DNA of 64,000 bases from Mucilaginibacter sp. SG564 (GTDB lineage: Bacteria > Bacteroidota > Bacteroidia > Sphingobacteriales > Sphingobacteriaceae), in NCBI RefSeq assembly GCF_013149275.1, contig NZ_JABGNA010000012.1:1-64000 (forward strand). Reading direction: 5' to 3'. Position 1 is the first letter of the stretch. Each line of letters starts with the position of its first letter. The position numbers and the translations under genes were made by a program. This document shows, one piece after another, positions 42,046 through 49,336 of this stretch. The notes beneath the pieces are model-generated. The model made no database searches. It saw nothing but the letters and a program-made list of their open reading frames with translations, and was not told the DNA's origin.

Positions 42046-42204
42046 AATACTTGTAATACGCAAATCTTATGCCCGGAGTATTGAGTTTCAGATTTGTTAC
42101 GCAAAAATACGGAACGATAATATAGAAAATACACTAAATTAATCAAATGATTAACTCGTGACTATCCGTTTACTTTTTCATGACCCAAAATGCTTCTAAA
42201 AACA

Positions 42205-42237
42205 AAATCCCCGTCTGGAAAACCAGACAGGGATTTG
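42205..42237 (-). terminator. groEL terminator
   Basis: CCCCGTCTGG (about 42209-42218) pairs with CCAGACAGGG (42223-42232) around AAAA, flanked by AAAA on the left, giving a T tract when read leftward. It lies 44-76 bases past the groEL stop. Confidence 0.75.
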
Positions 42238-42280
42238 TATTGTGTATATTTTTTAAACACCCCTTCAGGGGGCTAGCGGC

Positions 42281-43915
42281 TTACATCATGCCGCCCATGC
42301 CGCCGCCACCCATTGGTGGACCACCAGCTGGAGCATCTTCAGGATCATCAGCCAATACAACTTCTGTTGTTAACAACATAGCTGCGATTGAAGCTGCGTT
42401 CTCTAAAGCTACACGGCTTACTTTAGTTGGGTCGATAACGCCGGCACCAATTAAGTTTTCATATTTATCGGTACGTGCGTTGTAACCAAAGTCGGCAGTG
42501 CCTTCTTTAACTTTTTGCACAACGATTGAACCTTCGATACCAGCGTTTTCGCAGATCTGACGTAAAGGCTCTTCGATAGCGCGACGGATGATCTGGATAC
42601 CAGTGTTCTCGTCTTCGTTCTCGCCTTTAAGATCAGCTAAAGCACCTACTGCACGGATGAAGGCAACCCCACCACCGGCAACAATACCTTCTTCAACAGC
42701 TGCACGGGTTGCGTGTAAAGCATCATCAACACGGTCTTTTTTCTCTTTCATTTCTACTTCTGTAGCAGCACCTACGTACAATACAGCAACACCGCCAGAT
42801 AATTTGGCTAAACGCTCCTGTAATTTTTCGCGGTCATAATCAGATGTAGTTGACTCGATCTGAGATTTGATCTGGCTTACACGGCCTTTTATCTCTTCGG
42901 CAGAACCAGCACCGTTAATAACGGTAGTATTGTCTTTGTCGATAATTACTTTCTCGGCAGTACCTAAGTAAGAAAGATCAGCGTTCTCTAATTTGAAACC
43001 TCTTTCTTCAGAAATTAAAGTACCACCAGTAAGGATAGCGATATCCTCTAACATCGCTTTACGACGATCGCCAAAGCCTGGAGCTTTAACAGCAGCAACT
43101 TTCAATGAACCACGAATCTTGTTAACTACCAAAGTAGCTAAAGCTTCGCCGTCAAGATCCTCTGCAATGATCAATAATGGTTTACCGGTTTGAACTTGTT
43201 TTTCCAGGATAGGAAGTAATTCTTTCATCGAAGAGATCTTTTTATCATAGATCAGGATGTAAGGATTTTCCAGTTCAACTTCCATTTTGTCAGCATTAGT
43301 AACAAAGTAAGGAGAAAGGTAACCACGGTCAAACTGCATACCTTCTACAGTTTTAACTTCGGTTTCGGTACCTTTTGCTTCCTCAACAGTAATTACACCG
43401 TCTTTACCAACTTTAGCCATTGCTTCGGCAATTAACGAACCGATAACCTCGTCGTTATTTGCAGAGATAGCAGCAACTTGTTTGATTTTGTTATTGTCTT
43501 CGCCAACAGTTTGTGATTGGCTTTGCAGGTTTTTAACAACTTCTGCAACAGCTTTGTCGATACCGCGTTTCAGATCCATTGGGTTAGCACCGGCTGCAAC
43601 GTTTTTAATACCAGCAGTAACGATAGCCTGAGCTAAAACGGTAGCGGTAGTAGTACCATCACCAGCGATATCAGCAGTTTTTGAAGCTACTTCTTTCACC
43701 ATCTGGGCACCCATGTTCTCTAAAGCATCTTTCAGTTCGATCTCTTTAGCTACAGTTACACCATCCTTAGTGATAGCTGGTGAACCGAATTTTTTATCAA
43801 TAATTACGTTACGACCTTTTGGACCTAATGTTACTTTAACCGCGTTGGCTAAAATATCAACACCGCGTTTCAGGGCGTCGCGTGCTTCAACATTGTATTT
43901 AACTTGTTTTGCCAT
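42281..43915 (-). CDS. groEL: Chaperonin GroEL
   Basis: GroEL forms the double-ring folding chamber that uses ATP and GroES. The 544-residue product starts MAKQVKYNVEARDALKRGVDIL and has the ATP-binding motifs (TLGPKGRNVIIDKKFGSPAITKDGVTVAKEI, GDGTTTATVLAQ), Asp in the DGEALATLVVNK apical strand and the conserved methionine/glycine tail GGPPMGGGGMGGMM. It follows groES with a 144-base gap that contains an AT-rich inverted repeat (43926-44057), and ends at a terminator. No CIRCE-type operator was recognised upstream. Confidence 0.98.
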   Translation of the reverse strand: MAKQVKYNVEARDALKRGVDILANAVKVTLGPKGRNVIIDKKFGSPAITKDGVTVAKEIELKDALENMGAQMVKEVASKTADIAGDGTTTATVLAQAIVTAGIKNVAAGANPMDLKRGIDKAVAEVVKNLQSQSQTVGEDNNKIKQVAAISANNDEVIGSLIAEAMAKVGKDGVITVEEAKGTETEVKTVEGMQFDRGYLSPYFVTNADKMEVELENPYILIYDKKISSMKELLPILEKQVQTGKPLLIIAEDLDGEALATLVVNKIRGSLKVAAVKAPGFGDRRKAMLEDIAILTGGTLISEERGFKLENADLSYLGTAEKVIIDKDNTTVINGAGSAEEIKGRVSQIKSQIESTTSDYDREKLQERLAKLSGGVAVLYVGAATEVEMKEKKDRVDDALHATRAAVEEGIVAGGGVAFIRAVGALADLKGENEDENTGIQIIRRAIEEPLRQICENAGIEGSIVVQKVKEGTADFGYNARTDKYENLIGAGVIDPTKVSRVALENAASIAAMLLTTEVVLADDPEDAPAGGPPMGGGGMGGMM

Positions 43916-43925
43916 TTTTGTTTTT

Positions 43926-44057
43926 AGATTTGAGATCTGAGATTTGAGATGTGAGATAACTCCATTTCAAACATCAAATCGTTTTAATTTTTTTAAGTTT
44001 ATGATACAAGTATCTGAGCATAATTTGTCTCAAATCTCATATCTAATATCTCACTTC
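43926..44057. repeat. AT-rich inverted repeat in the groES-groEL gap
   Basis: AGATTTGAGATCTGAGATTTGAGATGTGAGAT on the left is built of degenerate GAGAT words; TCTCAAATCTCATATCTAATATCTCACTT on the right is their complement. Together they can pair across about 65 bases between the two genes, so they may act as an mRNA processing or stability element. Confidence 0.65.
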
Positions 44058-44059
44058 TA

Positions 44060-44335
44060 TTAAAGTACCGCGTAAATATCAGATTCACGCATAATCAGAT
44101 ACTCTTTACCTTCATAAGTAATTTCGGTACCTGCATATTTTCCATATAAAACCTGGTCACCAACTTTTACGGTTAAAGGCTCATCTACTTTACCATCGCC
44201 AACTGCAACGATAGTTCCACGCTGAGGTTTTTCTTTAGCGGTATCCGGGATGATAATTCCCGAAGCGGTCTTCTCTTCGGCAGCTGCAGCTTCCACCACA
44301 ACCCTGTCGCCGATTGGTTTAATGTTTAATGACAT
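44060..44335 (-). CDS. groES: Co-chaperonin GroES
   Basis: GroES caps the GroEL ring. The 91-residue product has MSLNIKPIGDRVVVEAAAAEEKTASGIIIPDTA with the mobile loop (about 16-32), GTIVAVGDGKVDEPLTVKVGDQVLYGKYAG and the roof-loop region at ITYEGKEYLIMRESDI, all as in the family. It lies before groEL on the leftward strand. The upstream gap (44336-44551) has no clean TTG/TAnnTTTG pair that I could find, so regulation under heat stress is unresolved. Confidence 0.97.
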   Translation of the reverse strand: MSLNIKPIGDRVVVEAAAAEEKTASGIIIPDTAKEKPQRGTIVAVGDGKVDEPLTVKVGDQVLYGKYAGTEITYEGKEYLIMRESDIYAVL

Positions 44336-44551
44336 AGTTATATCTGTTTATTTTATTTAAGTTTTCGACTCCAATTCCTCATCAATTATGCCAAGTAAAT
44401 ACAATGGCCAATATTGACAGGTTAAACTGTTGTAATGTCAGCTAAAGGTTATTTTATTTTTGGTGCTTAACAATCTTTTAATATTCCAGTGCCATCATGT
44501 CAGTTACTTATTTTTGCAAAACAGCGATATTTTACAAGCAATAACCCAATT
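44336..44551. other. groES upstream region without a gene
   Basis: About 215 bases of AT-rich DNA lie between the groES start and the end of the next gene. Two TGACAT words occur in it, but I see no consistent dyad, no CIRCE-like repeat and no terminator hairpin. Confidence 0.35.
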
Positions 44552-45169
44552 TCAGCTACCTGCCTGATAGCTTTGCGTGCTGCTGTTTAATAGCAATTGG
44601 TTTCCTCTTCTTATTAATGTTATGCCATAGGCAGAGGTAGCCAGAGCGCACCAGGCGCCTACTATGCCGGTAACTTCGTACGCGGGAAATCCTTTATTGG
44701 TCAGGATAATTCCCAGAATAGCACCCAGCGATATAAAGCTCCCCATAAGATAATAAGCCCTGCGCTGCATAATTTTTCCTAACGGAAAAAAATGCAAACC
44801 CACAATAAGCGCGAAACTGGAGATAAAATAGTTGCCATGACCCGTATTATTCAACACATTTACCACAACAAATATCGCTACTCCCTCTACTATAAAAATG
44901 ATGTTGAACCACTTGCTTTTAGCCTTGTCTTCGGCTGAAACAGTAACCGCTTCGCCTTTAATTTTTTTAGATGCTGTATAAAATTTCCTATAGGCGATCA
45001 GGAAAAACCCGATCACTATAATAAACAGCAGACCTATACTCCAATAATCCCGTCCACGTAGCGCAAACTCGCTAATTACTGTCCAAACTAATGTAAATGC
45101 TATCATCAAAAACAGTCCTCCAAGGACATCTTCAAACCCCTTTTTCGGGTTAGTTACAGAACTCGTCAT
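44552..45169 (-). CDS. Multi-span membrane protein of unknown function
   Basis: The frame is open from 45286, but its first 39 codons run through the secG terminator, so the Met at 45169 (MTSSVTNPKKGFEDVLGG) is a better start, giving 205 residues. It has six hydrophobic segments (about 16-33, 42-57, 90-105, 112-135, 140-165, 170-190), a polar cytoplasmic loop with GEAVTVSAEDKAKSKW (about 70-90) and no known catalytic motif. A promoter-like TTG/20-base spacer/TAATTTAG lies upstream. The family was not recognised. Confidence 0.6.
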   Translation of the reverse strand: MTSSVTNPKKGFEDVLGGLFLMIAFTLVWTVISEFALRGRDYWSIGLLFIIVIGFFLIAYRKFYTASKKIKGEAVTVSAEDKAKSKWFNIIFIVEGVAIFVVVNVLNNTGHGNYFISSFALIVGLHFFPLGKIMQRRAYYLMGSFISLGAILGIILTNKGFPAYEVTGIVGAWCALATSAYGITLIRRGNQLLLNSSTQSYQAGS

Positions 45170-45262
45170 TATTATGCTGTTAAAAATTACTGGGGGAACT
45201 AAATTAATAATATCCTTTACTATCGGCAATAAAGTCTCTGGTTTTTCTAAGGCTATATTCAC

Positions 45263-45296
45263 AAAAAAGGCTTTGGACATGTCCAAAGCCTTTTTT
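45263..45296 (-). terminator. secG terminator
   Basis: AAAAAAGGCTTTGGACATGTCCAAAGCCTTTTTT is a perfect inverted repeat with A- and T-tracts, centred on ACATGT. It lies 20 bases past the secG stop and can end the sigma54 activator-lptE-TPR-secG message. Confidence 0.9.
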
Positions 45297-45316
45297 TATT
45301 TTTTTGACCGCTATAG

Positions 45317-45685
45317 TTATTTAGCAGGTTTTGCATCTGGCTTAGCCGGTGCAGGTGTTGGTGTTGAAGGTAAGCTCAACGGTGCACTTGCTGGCGCTGA
45401 TGGTTTTGAAGCTTTTTCAATTTGCTCACGCGATACAGAACCACTGTTGCCTGTTGAAGCACCGCCTTTTACAGCTACGTTAATAGCCAATGATAACACC
45501 ATTAAACTAATGGCCAGCACCCAGGTACCTTTTTCTAAAAAGTCACCGGTTTTTTGTACACCCATCAATTGTGATGAGCTGGAGAAATTTGATGATAAAC
45601 CACCACCTTTAGGGTTTTGGATAAGCACAATAAGGCCTAAAAGGATGCAAACGATAATGGCAATGATAATTAAAACTAAATACAT
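45317..45685 (-). CDS. secG: Preprotein translocase subunit SecG
   Basis: SecG is a small subunit that speeds Sec-dependent export. The 122-residue product has two membrane helices (2-22 and 53-71) joined by the conserved NPKGGGLSSNFSSSSQLMG loop, followed by a Ser/Pro/Ala-rich tail (80-122) typical of Bacteroidota SecG. It is the last gene of a leftward series: sigma54-type activator, lptE, TPR protein, secG. Spacing from the TPR gene is 9 bases. Confidence 0.93.
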   Translation of the reverse strand: MYLVLIIIAIIVCILLGLIVLIQNPKGGGLSSNFSSSSQLMGVQKTGDFLEKGTWVLAISLMVLSLAINVAVKGGASTGNSGSVSREQIEKASKPSAPASAPLSLPSTPTPAPAKPDAKPAK

Positions 45686-45694
45686 TTCTTTATA

Positions 45695-47083
45695 TTAATT
45701 GGTTTTCTTTTCTAACTGTTCAATTTGGGTGGCAAAGTAACGGCTTTTTTCCGGGAATTTCAACATCAATTTTTTATAAGTAGCTATTGCTTTGTGGTAA
45801 AGCATTTGGTCGGCGTAAATCTGGGCAAGTGTTTCGCTTACCAGGTCATTCCGGTCCTCGGAGCTCTTTTTGGCTTTGTTCTCATTGTCCAGTTTATCCA
45901 TGGCGGGTGGCCGTATCTGCGGCTCCTCCTGTATAAAGCGGTCAATGATCACATCTTCTTTCCGTTTAATCTCGGGCACATCCGGCTGAGGTGTTTTTTC
46001 CAATTCCTCTAATGACCGTACATGGAAAATATTTTCAACGTACTGCTGCTGTAAAGCATCTGCAGCAGGTTCATTGCTGTTATTGCCTTGCTGTACGCGG
46101 GTTGCCTTTACCGGTTCAGGACTTGAGTACGGCTGATAAGTAGCGGCATATTCCTTACGGGTTTTATCCAGCCACCACATAAAGGTATAAGGCATTTTCT
46201 CATCATCATACCTGGATACATCCTTACTTTCCGTATCGGCGTGAGTTACTGTTTCGGCCACAGGTGAAGTCACTTCTTTTTTTGCCTCTTCATGATGCCT
46301 TTGGTCAGCAACCGATTTATCAAACATAAAGTAATCGCTGCCGGCTATACTGCCTATCACCCAATCTTCAGATATCGCATCAGGTTCGGTCTCCGTGTCC
46401 TTTGTTTTTTCATTGGCAACAGGCTCTTCCTGTACTTTCTCCTGTTTAGGAAGGTGAATATGCTCAATACCTAATATCTCATCATAAACCTCGTCTTCAA
46501 TACCATCGTGAGGGTGCGCAACAACAGGTTTAGCCGGTTCATCAATACCCCTTATTTCATCATACACCTCATCATCTATATCGTGCTGAGCAGGCGGAAC
46601 AGAAGCTACAGGCTCAGTTACTACAGATTGTGTTTCCGAGTGATCTTCATCAGTTTCGGCGGGCAGCCTGTTCTTATTCACAAACTGATCCTCGGCATGC
46701 AGTTCTGCAGCGAGGGGTTCATTGGTTATGGTATGTTCAGATACCTGTCCAATATTAAAATAATTTTCGCCGGCAAAGTTTTCACCGTTTTGATGGCTGA
46801 CCAAATTTGCAGAACTCCCGGCAATTTGTGCTGGTGATACTACAGCCAGACTGTCGGCCTCATGAGTGAGTTTGTATAAAAATTGCGGATCAAAATAAGC
46901 GGCAGCCTGTTTCAGATCGGTGCCGTTACCTGCACGGGCAAGTACAGCACGCAGTAAGCCGCTCTGCGGAAATTCATTAACCAGTTGCTGCAAATTATAG
47001 CTATGCTGCTGCCCGATATTAGCCGGATTAGCCAACAATTCCAATAATATTCCGTTCTGCCTGTTATTCAAGTCTTGATCCAC
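45695..47083 (-). CDS. TPR-containing acidic protein, unknown function
   Basis: The 462-residue product has no signal peptide. It is acidic in the middle (about 100-400), with two copies of a motif close to DDEVYDEIxGIdxP (one at about 172-186, one at about 197-211). It ends with a tetratricopeptide-like pair (about 415-458: ETLAQIYADQMLYHKAIATYKKLMLKFPEKS). The N-terminal 60 residues (NRQNGILLELLANPANIGQQH) look helical. It always lies between lptE and secG in related genomes that I know of, so it is likely to work in envelope biogenesis, but no function is established. Confidence 0.75.
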   Translation of the reverse strand: MDQDLNNRQNGILLELLANPANIGQQHSYNLQQLVNEFPQSGLLRAVLARAGNGTDLKQAAAYFDPQFLYKLTHEADSLAVVSPAQIAGSSANLVSHQNGENFAGENYFNIGQVSEHTITNEPLAAELHAEDQFVNKNRLPAETDEDHSETQSVVTEPVASVPPAQHDIDDEVYDEIRGIDEPAKPVVAHPHDGIEDEVYDEILGIEHIHLPKQEKVQEEPVANEKTKDTETEPDAISEDWVIGSIAGSDYFMFDKSVADQRHHEEAKKEVTSPVAETVTHADTESKDVSRYDDEKMPYTFMWWLDKTRKEYAATYQPYSSPEPVKATRVQQGNNSNEPAADALQQQYVENIFHVRSLEELEKTPQPDVPEIKRKEDVIIDRFIQEEPQIRPPAMDKLDNENKAKKSSEDRNDLVSETLAQIYADQMLYHKAIATYKKLMLKFPEKSRYFATQIEQLEKKTN

Positions 47084-47104
47084 GTGGTTGAAAGTACGAA
47101 TTGC

Positions 47105-47629
47105 CTACCAATTAGAAAAGGCTTTGTTAAAAATATCTTCTGTTATCTTATCCGTTATCGTTTTTATCAGGCTTTGCTCCTGCGCTCCTATATCCCCTTT
47201 ATAATCCTGATAATTGGTAAAATCCTGTTCAAAGCTAATCTTTTTCTCGGCAGGAGTCTTTGCACTGTTAAAAACAAATTTAACCTTTACGGTAATCGTC
47301 AGCCTGTTCGCATCGGCAATAGGGGCTACGTTATTGGCTACCGCCTGGATAGAAACCGGCGCAATGGTATACCCTATAATACTGCCCGATAAGGTAGCAT
47401 CCGCGTCGGCATTACGGGAAAGACTTAGACTACTTTGGTTACGTATCCGGGTCTTTAAATTCTCGGTAAAAGTTTGGCTCAGGTTGGCTACCACCAGGGG
47501 CGAGTTATTTTCAAAAAACTGCACGTCAAGGGTTTTCATACCCGGAGGGATAGAAGCATTTCTGAGTGTATAGCAAGATGACAACAGCAAGCTTAGCGAA
47601 CAAACAACGACCCCAAAAAACTTTTTCAT
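47105..47629 (-). CDS. lptE: LPS-assembly lipoprotein LptE
   Basis: LptE is the lipoprotein plug of LptD, which places lipopolysaccharide in the outer leaflet. The 174-residue product has a lipoprotein signal ending LSSC (Cys19) and the LptE-type fold: SIPPGMKTLDVQFFENNSPLV, LSQTFTENLKTRIRNQSSL and a C-terminal helical region (SLIKTITDKITEDIFNKAF). It follows the sigma54-type activator by six bases and precedes the TPR gene. No lptD is in the window. Confidence 0.88.
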   Translation of the reverse strand: MKKFFGVVVCSLSLLLSSCYTLRNASIPPGMKTLDVQFFENNSPLVVANLSQTFTENLKTRIRNQSSLSLSRNADADATLSGSIIGYTIAPVSIQAVANNVAPIADANRLTITVKVKFVFNSAKTPAEKKISFEQDFTNYQDYKGDIGAQEQSLIKTITDKITEDIFNKAFSNW

Positions 47630-47634
47630 TTAGC

Positions 47635-48888
47635 TTATAAATTTAATTCTTTTATTTTCCGGTAAAGGGTACGTTCTGATATACCCAGTTCATTAGCAGC
47701 CAGCTTGCGTTTGCCCTTATGTTTCTTTAACGCTTTACGTATCAGGTCCGATTCTTTTTCTATCAGTGATAACGATTCTTCCACCTCTTCGGCATCATGC
47801 GTTATATTATAGGCATCAACGTTATTATTATTGCTGTTATTATTTACCGTATTAACGGGTTGTTGCAAAGTAAATTGCGCTTCGGGGTTTCCGGGCAGCT
47901 CAATATCGCGGTACAACTGATTGATAGTTTGCGAATGATTACTGTAGTTGGCGGCTACTCCCCCATGTTCAATAATATCGGCTACCAGTTTTTTTAGTTC
48001 TACCATATCGCGCTTCATATCAAACAGCACTTTATACAGGATATCCCTTTCAGAAAAATCCTCTTTAGGCTGATTGTCCAAACGCATGGGCAAATTGCGG
48101 TTGCTGGTTTCGTGCGGAATGTAAGTAAGCAGTGTTTGCGCGGTGATGATACGGTCGCGCTCCAATACGGCCAGTTGTTCGGCCATATTTTTAAGCTGCC
48201 TTACGTTACCCGGCCATGAGTAATTTATCAATATCTGTTGCGCCTCATCGTCCAGTTGGATGGGTGGTGTACGGTATTTATCGGTAAAGTCTGACGTAAA
48301 TTTCCGGAAAAGCAGGTAAACATCTTCCTTCCGGTCGCGCAGTGGTGGTATGCGCAGCGGAACAGTATTTAACCTGTAATAAAGATCTTCCCTGAATTTG
48401 CCATTCTTTACAGCATCGTACACATCAACATTAGTAGCGGCTATAACACGCACGTTTGTTTTTTCGACTTTAGACGAGCCTACCTTGATGTATTGACCCG
48501 ATTCCAGCACGCGCAACAAACGCGCCTGTGTGCCTAAAGGCATTTCGGCAATCTCATCCAAAAAGATGGTACCGCCGTTCACCGTTTCAAAATAACCTTT
48601 ACGCTCACCAACAGCACCGGTATAGGCGCCTTTTTCGTGACCGAACAATTCCGAATCAATAGTACCCTCTGGTATAGCGCCGCAGTTCACCGCTATAAAC
48701 GGCCCGTGCTTACGCGGACTCATCTGGTGTATGATGTGCGAAAACACCTCCTTACCACTCCCGCTTTCGCCGGTTATCAATACCGAAATATCTGTTGGCG
48801 ATACCTGGTTAGCAATATTTATAGCCCGGTTAAGCAATGGCGAATTGCCAATGATACCAAAGCGTTGTTTTATTTCTTGTATATCCAT
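47635..48888 (-). CDS. Sigma54-dependent-type transcriptional activator
   Basis: The 417-residue product starts directly with the AAA+ domain: Walker A GESGSGKE (40-47), GAYTGA (87-92, the sigma54-contacting loop, F to Y), Walker B FLDEIAEM, and sensor I and II. A Fis-type helix-turn-helix ends the protein (KRKLAANELGISERTLYRKIKEL, 392-415). No receiver or other regulatory domain precedes the AAA+ domain; the first 15 residues are all that is N-terminal. Its activity is therefore controlled otherwise, or the target is constitutive. It heads the operon with lptE, the TPR gene and secG. Confidence 0.9.
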   Translation of the reverse strand: MDIQEIKQRFGIIGNSPLLNRAINIANQVSPTDISVLITGESGSGKEVFSHIIHQMSPRKHGPFIAVNCGAIPEGTIDSELFGHEKGAYTGAVGERKGYFETVNGGTIFLDEIAEMPLGTQARLLRVLESGQYIKVGSSKVEKTNVRVIAATNVDVYDAVKNGKFREDLYYRLNTVPLRIPPLRDRKEDVYLLFRKFTSDFTDKYRTPPIQLDDEAQQILINYSWPGNVRQLKNMAEQLAVLERDRIITAQTLLTYIPHETSNRNLPMRLDNQPKEDFSERDILYKVLFDMKRDMVELKKLVADIIEHGGVAANYSNHSQTINQLYRDIELPGNPEAQFTLQQPVNTVNNNSNNNNVDAYNITHDAEEVEESLSLIEKESDLIRKALKKHKGKRKLAANELGISERTLYRKIKELNL

Positions 48889-48894
48889 TTGTTA

Positions 48895-48930
48895 AAAAGA
48901 ATCAAGAGATTAGAGTCAAGAATCAAGAGA
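48895..48930. repeat. AT-rich repeat, AAGAGATTAGAGTCAAG family
   Basis: AAGAATCAAGAGATTAGAGTCAAGAATCAAGAGAAG immediately follows the IVP gene on the leftward strand and pairs with the repeat at 49303-49335 on its other side, so the gene is bounded by inverted repeats. Confidence 0.7.
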
Positions 48931-49293
48931 AGCCCCTGTTTTTAGTATGTGTTCTCTGAACGAAAAAATCATTCTTTGAACCTCAGCTACTAATTCCATA
49001 CACTCCCTTAATTTATTTACTGACCCATAATTTCTTCGTTCACAAATTAATAATTGTGTCTCAAGCTCGTAAGACGATGAAATTGATATCGACAAGAACT
49101 CTGTAAAATGCTTACTTGTTGTTTTGCCCGAACCCTCTGCAATGTTTGAAGGGATGGAACATGAACATCTGTTTATTTGATCAATCAAATTATAGCGCTC
49201 ATTAACAGGCAAGTCCTTACCATAATCAAAAACTAAATCTGTCAGATCCATTGCCTTTTGCCATACTTTTAAATTCTTAAAATTATGCCGCAT
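48916..49293 (-). CDS. Four-helix-bundle protein, 23S rRNA IVP type
   Basis: The 125-residue product matches the small IVP-type four-helix bundle: MRHNFKNLKVWQKAMDLTDLVFD, RYNLIDQINRCSCSIPSNIAEGSG and SISSSYELETQLLICER. Such proteins are encoded in 23S rRNA intervening sequences of some bacteria and, more often, as scattered copies in Bacteroidota. They form pentameric barrels in diversity-generating retroelements (bAvd). No reverse transcriptase or rRNA is here. It sits between miaB and the sigma54-type activator, two genes usually adjacent, and is bounded by inverted repeats. Function unknown; mobility is an inference. Confidence 0.8.
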   Translation of the reverse strand: MRHNFKNLKVWQKAMDLTDLVFDYGKDLPVNERYNLIDQINRCSCSIPSNIAEGSGKTTSKHFTEFLSISISSSYELETQLLICERRNYGSVNKLRECMELVAEVQRMIFSFREHILKTGASLDS

Positions 49294-49302
49294 ACAATTT
49301 CT

Positions 49303-49335
49303 TGTCTTATATCTTGATTCTAACTTCTTGCCTCT
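49303..49335. repeat. AT-rich repeat, right arm around the IVP gene
   Basis: TTGTCTTATATCTTGATTCTAACTTCTTGCCTC is, when complemented, close to the words in the left arm at 48895-48930 (GATTAGAGTCAAGAATCAAG). It lies directly after miaB in the direction of transcription. Confidence 0.65.
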
Positions 49336-49336
49336 A

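Noticed and set aside
48916..49293. Part of a diversity-generating retroelement
   Set aside because: The bundle protein resembles bAvd, but no reverse transcriptase, template repeat or variable repeat was found near it.
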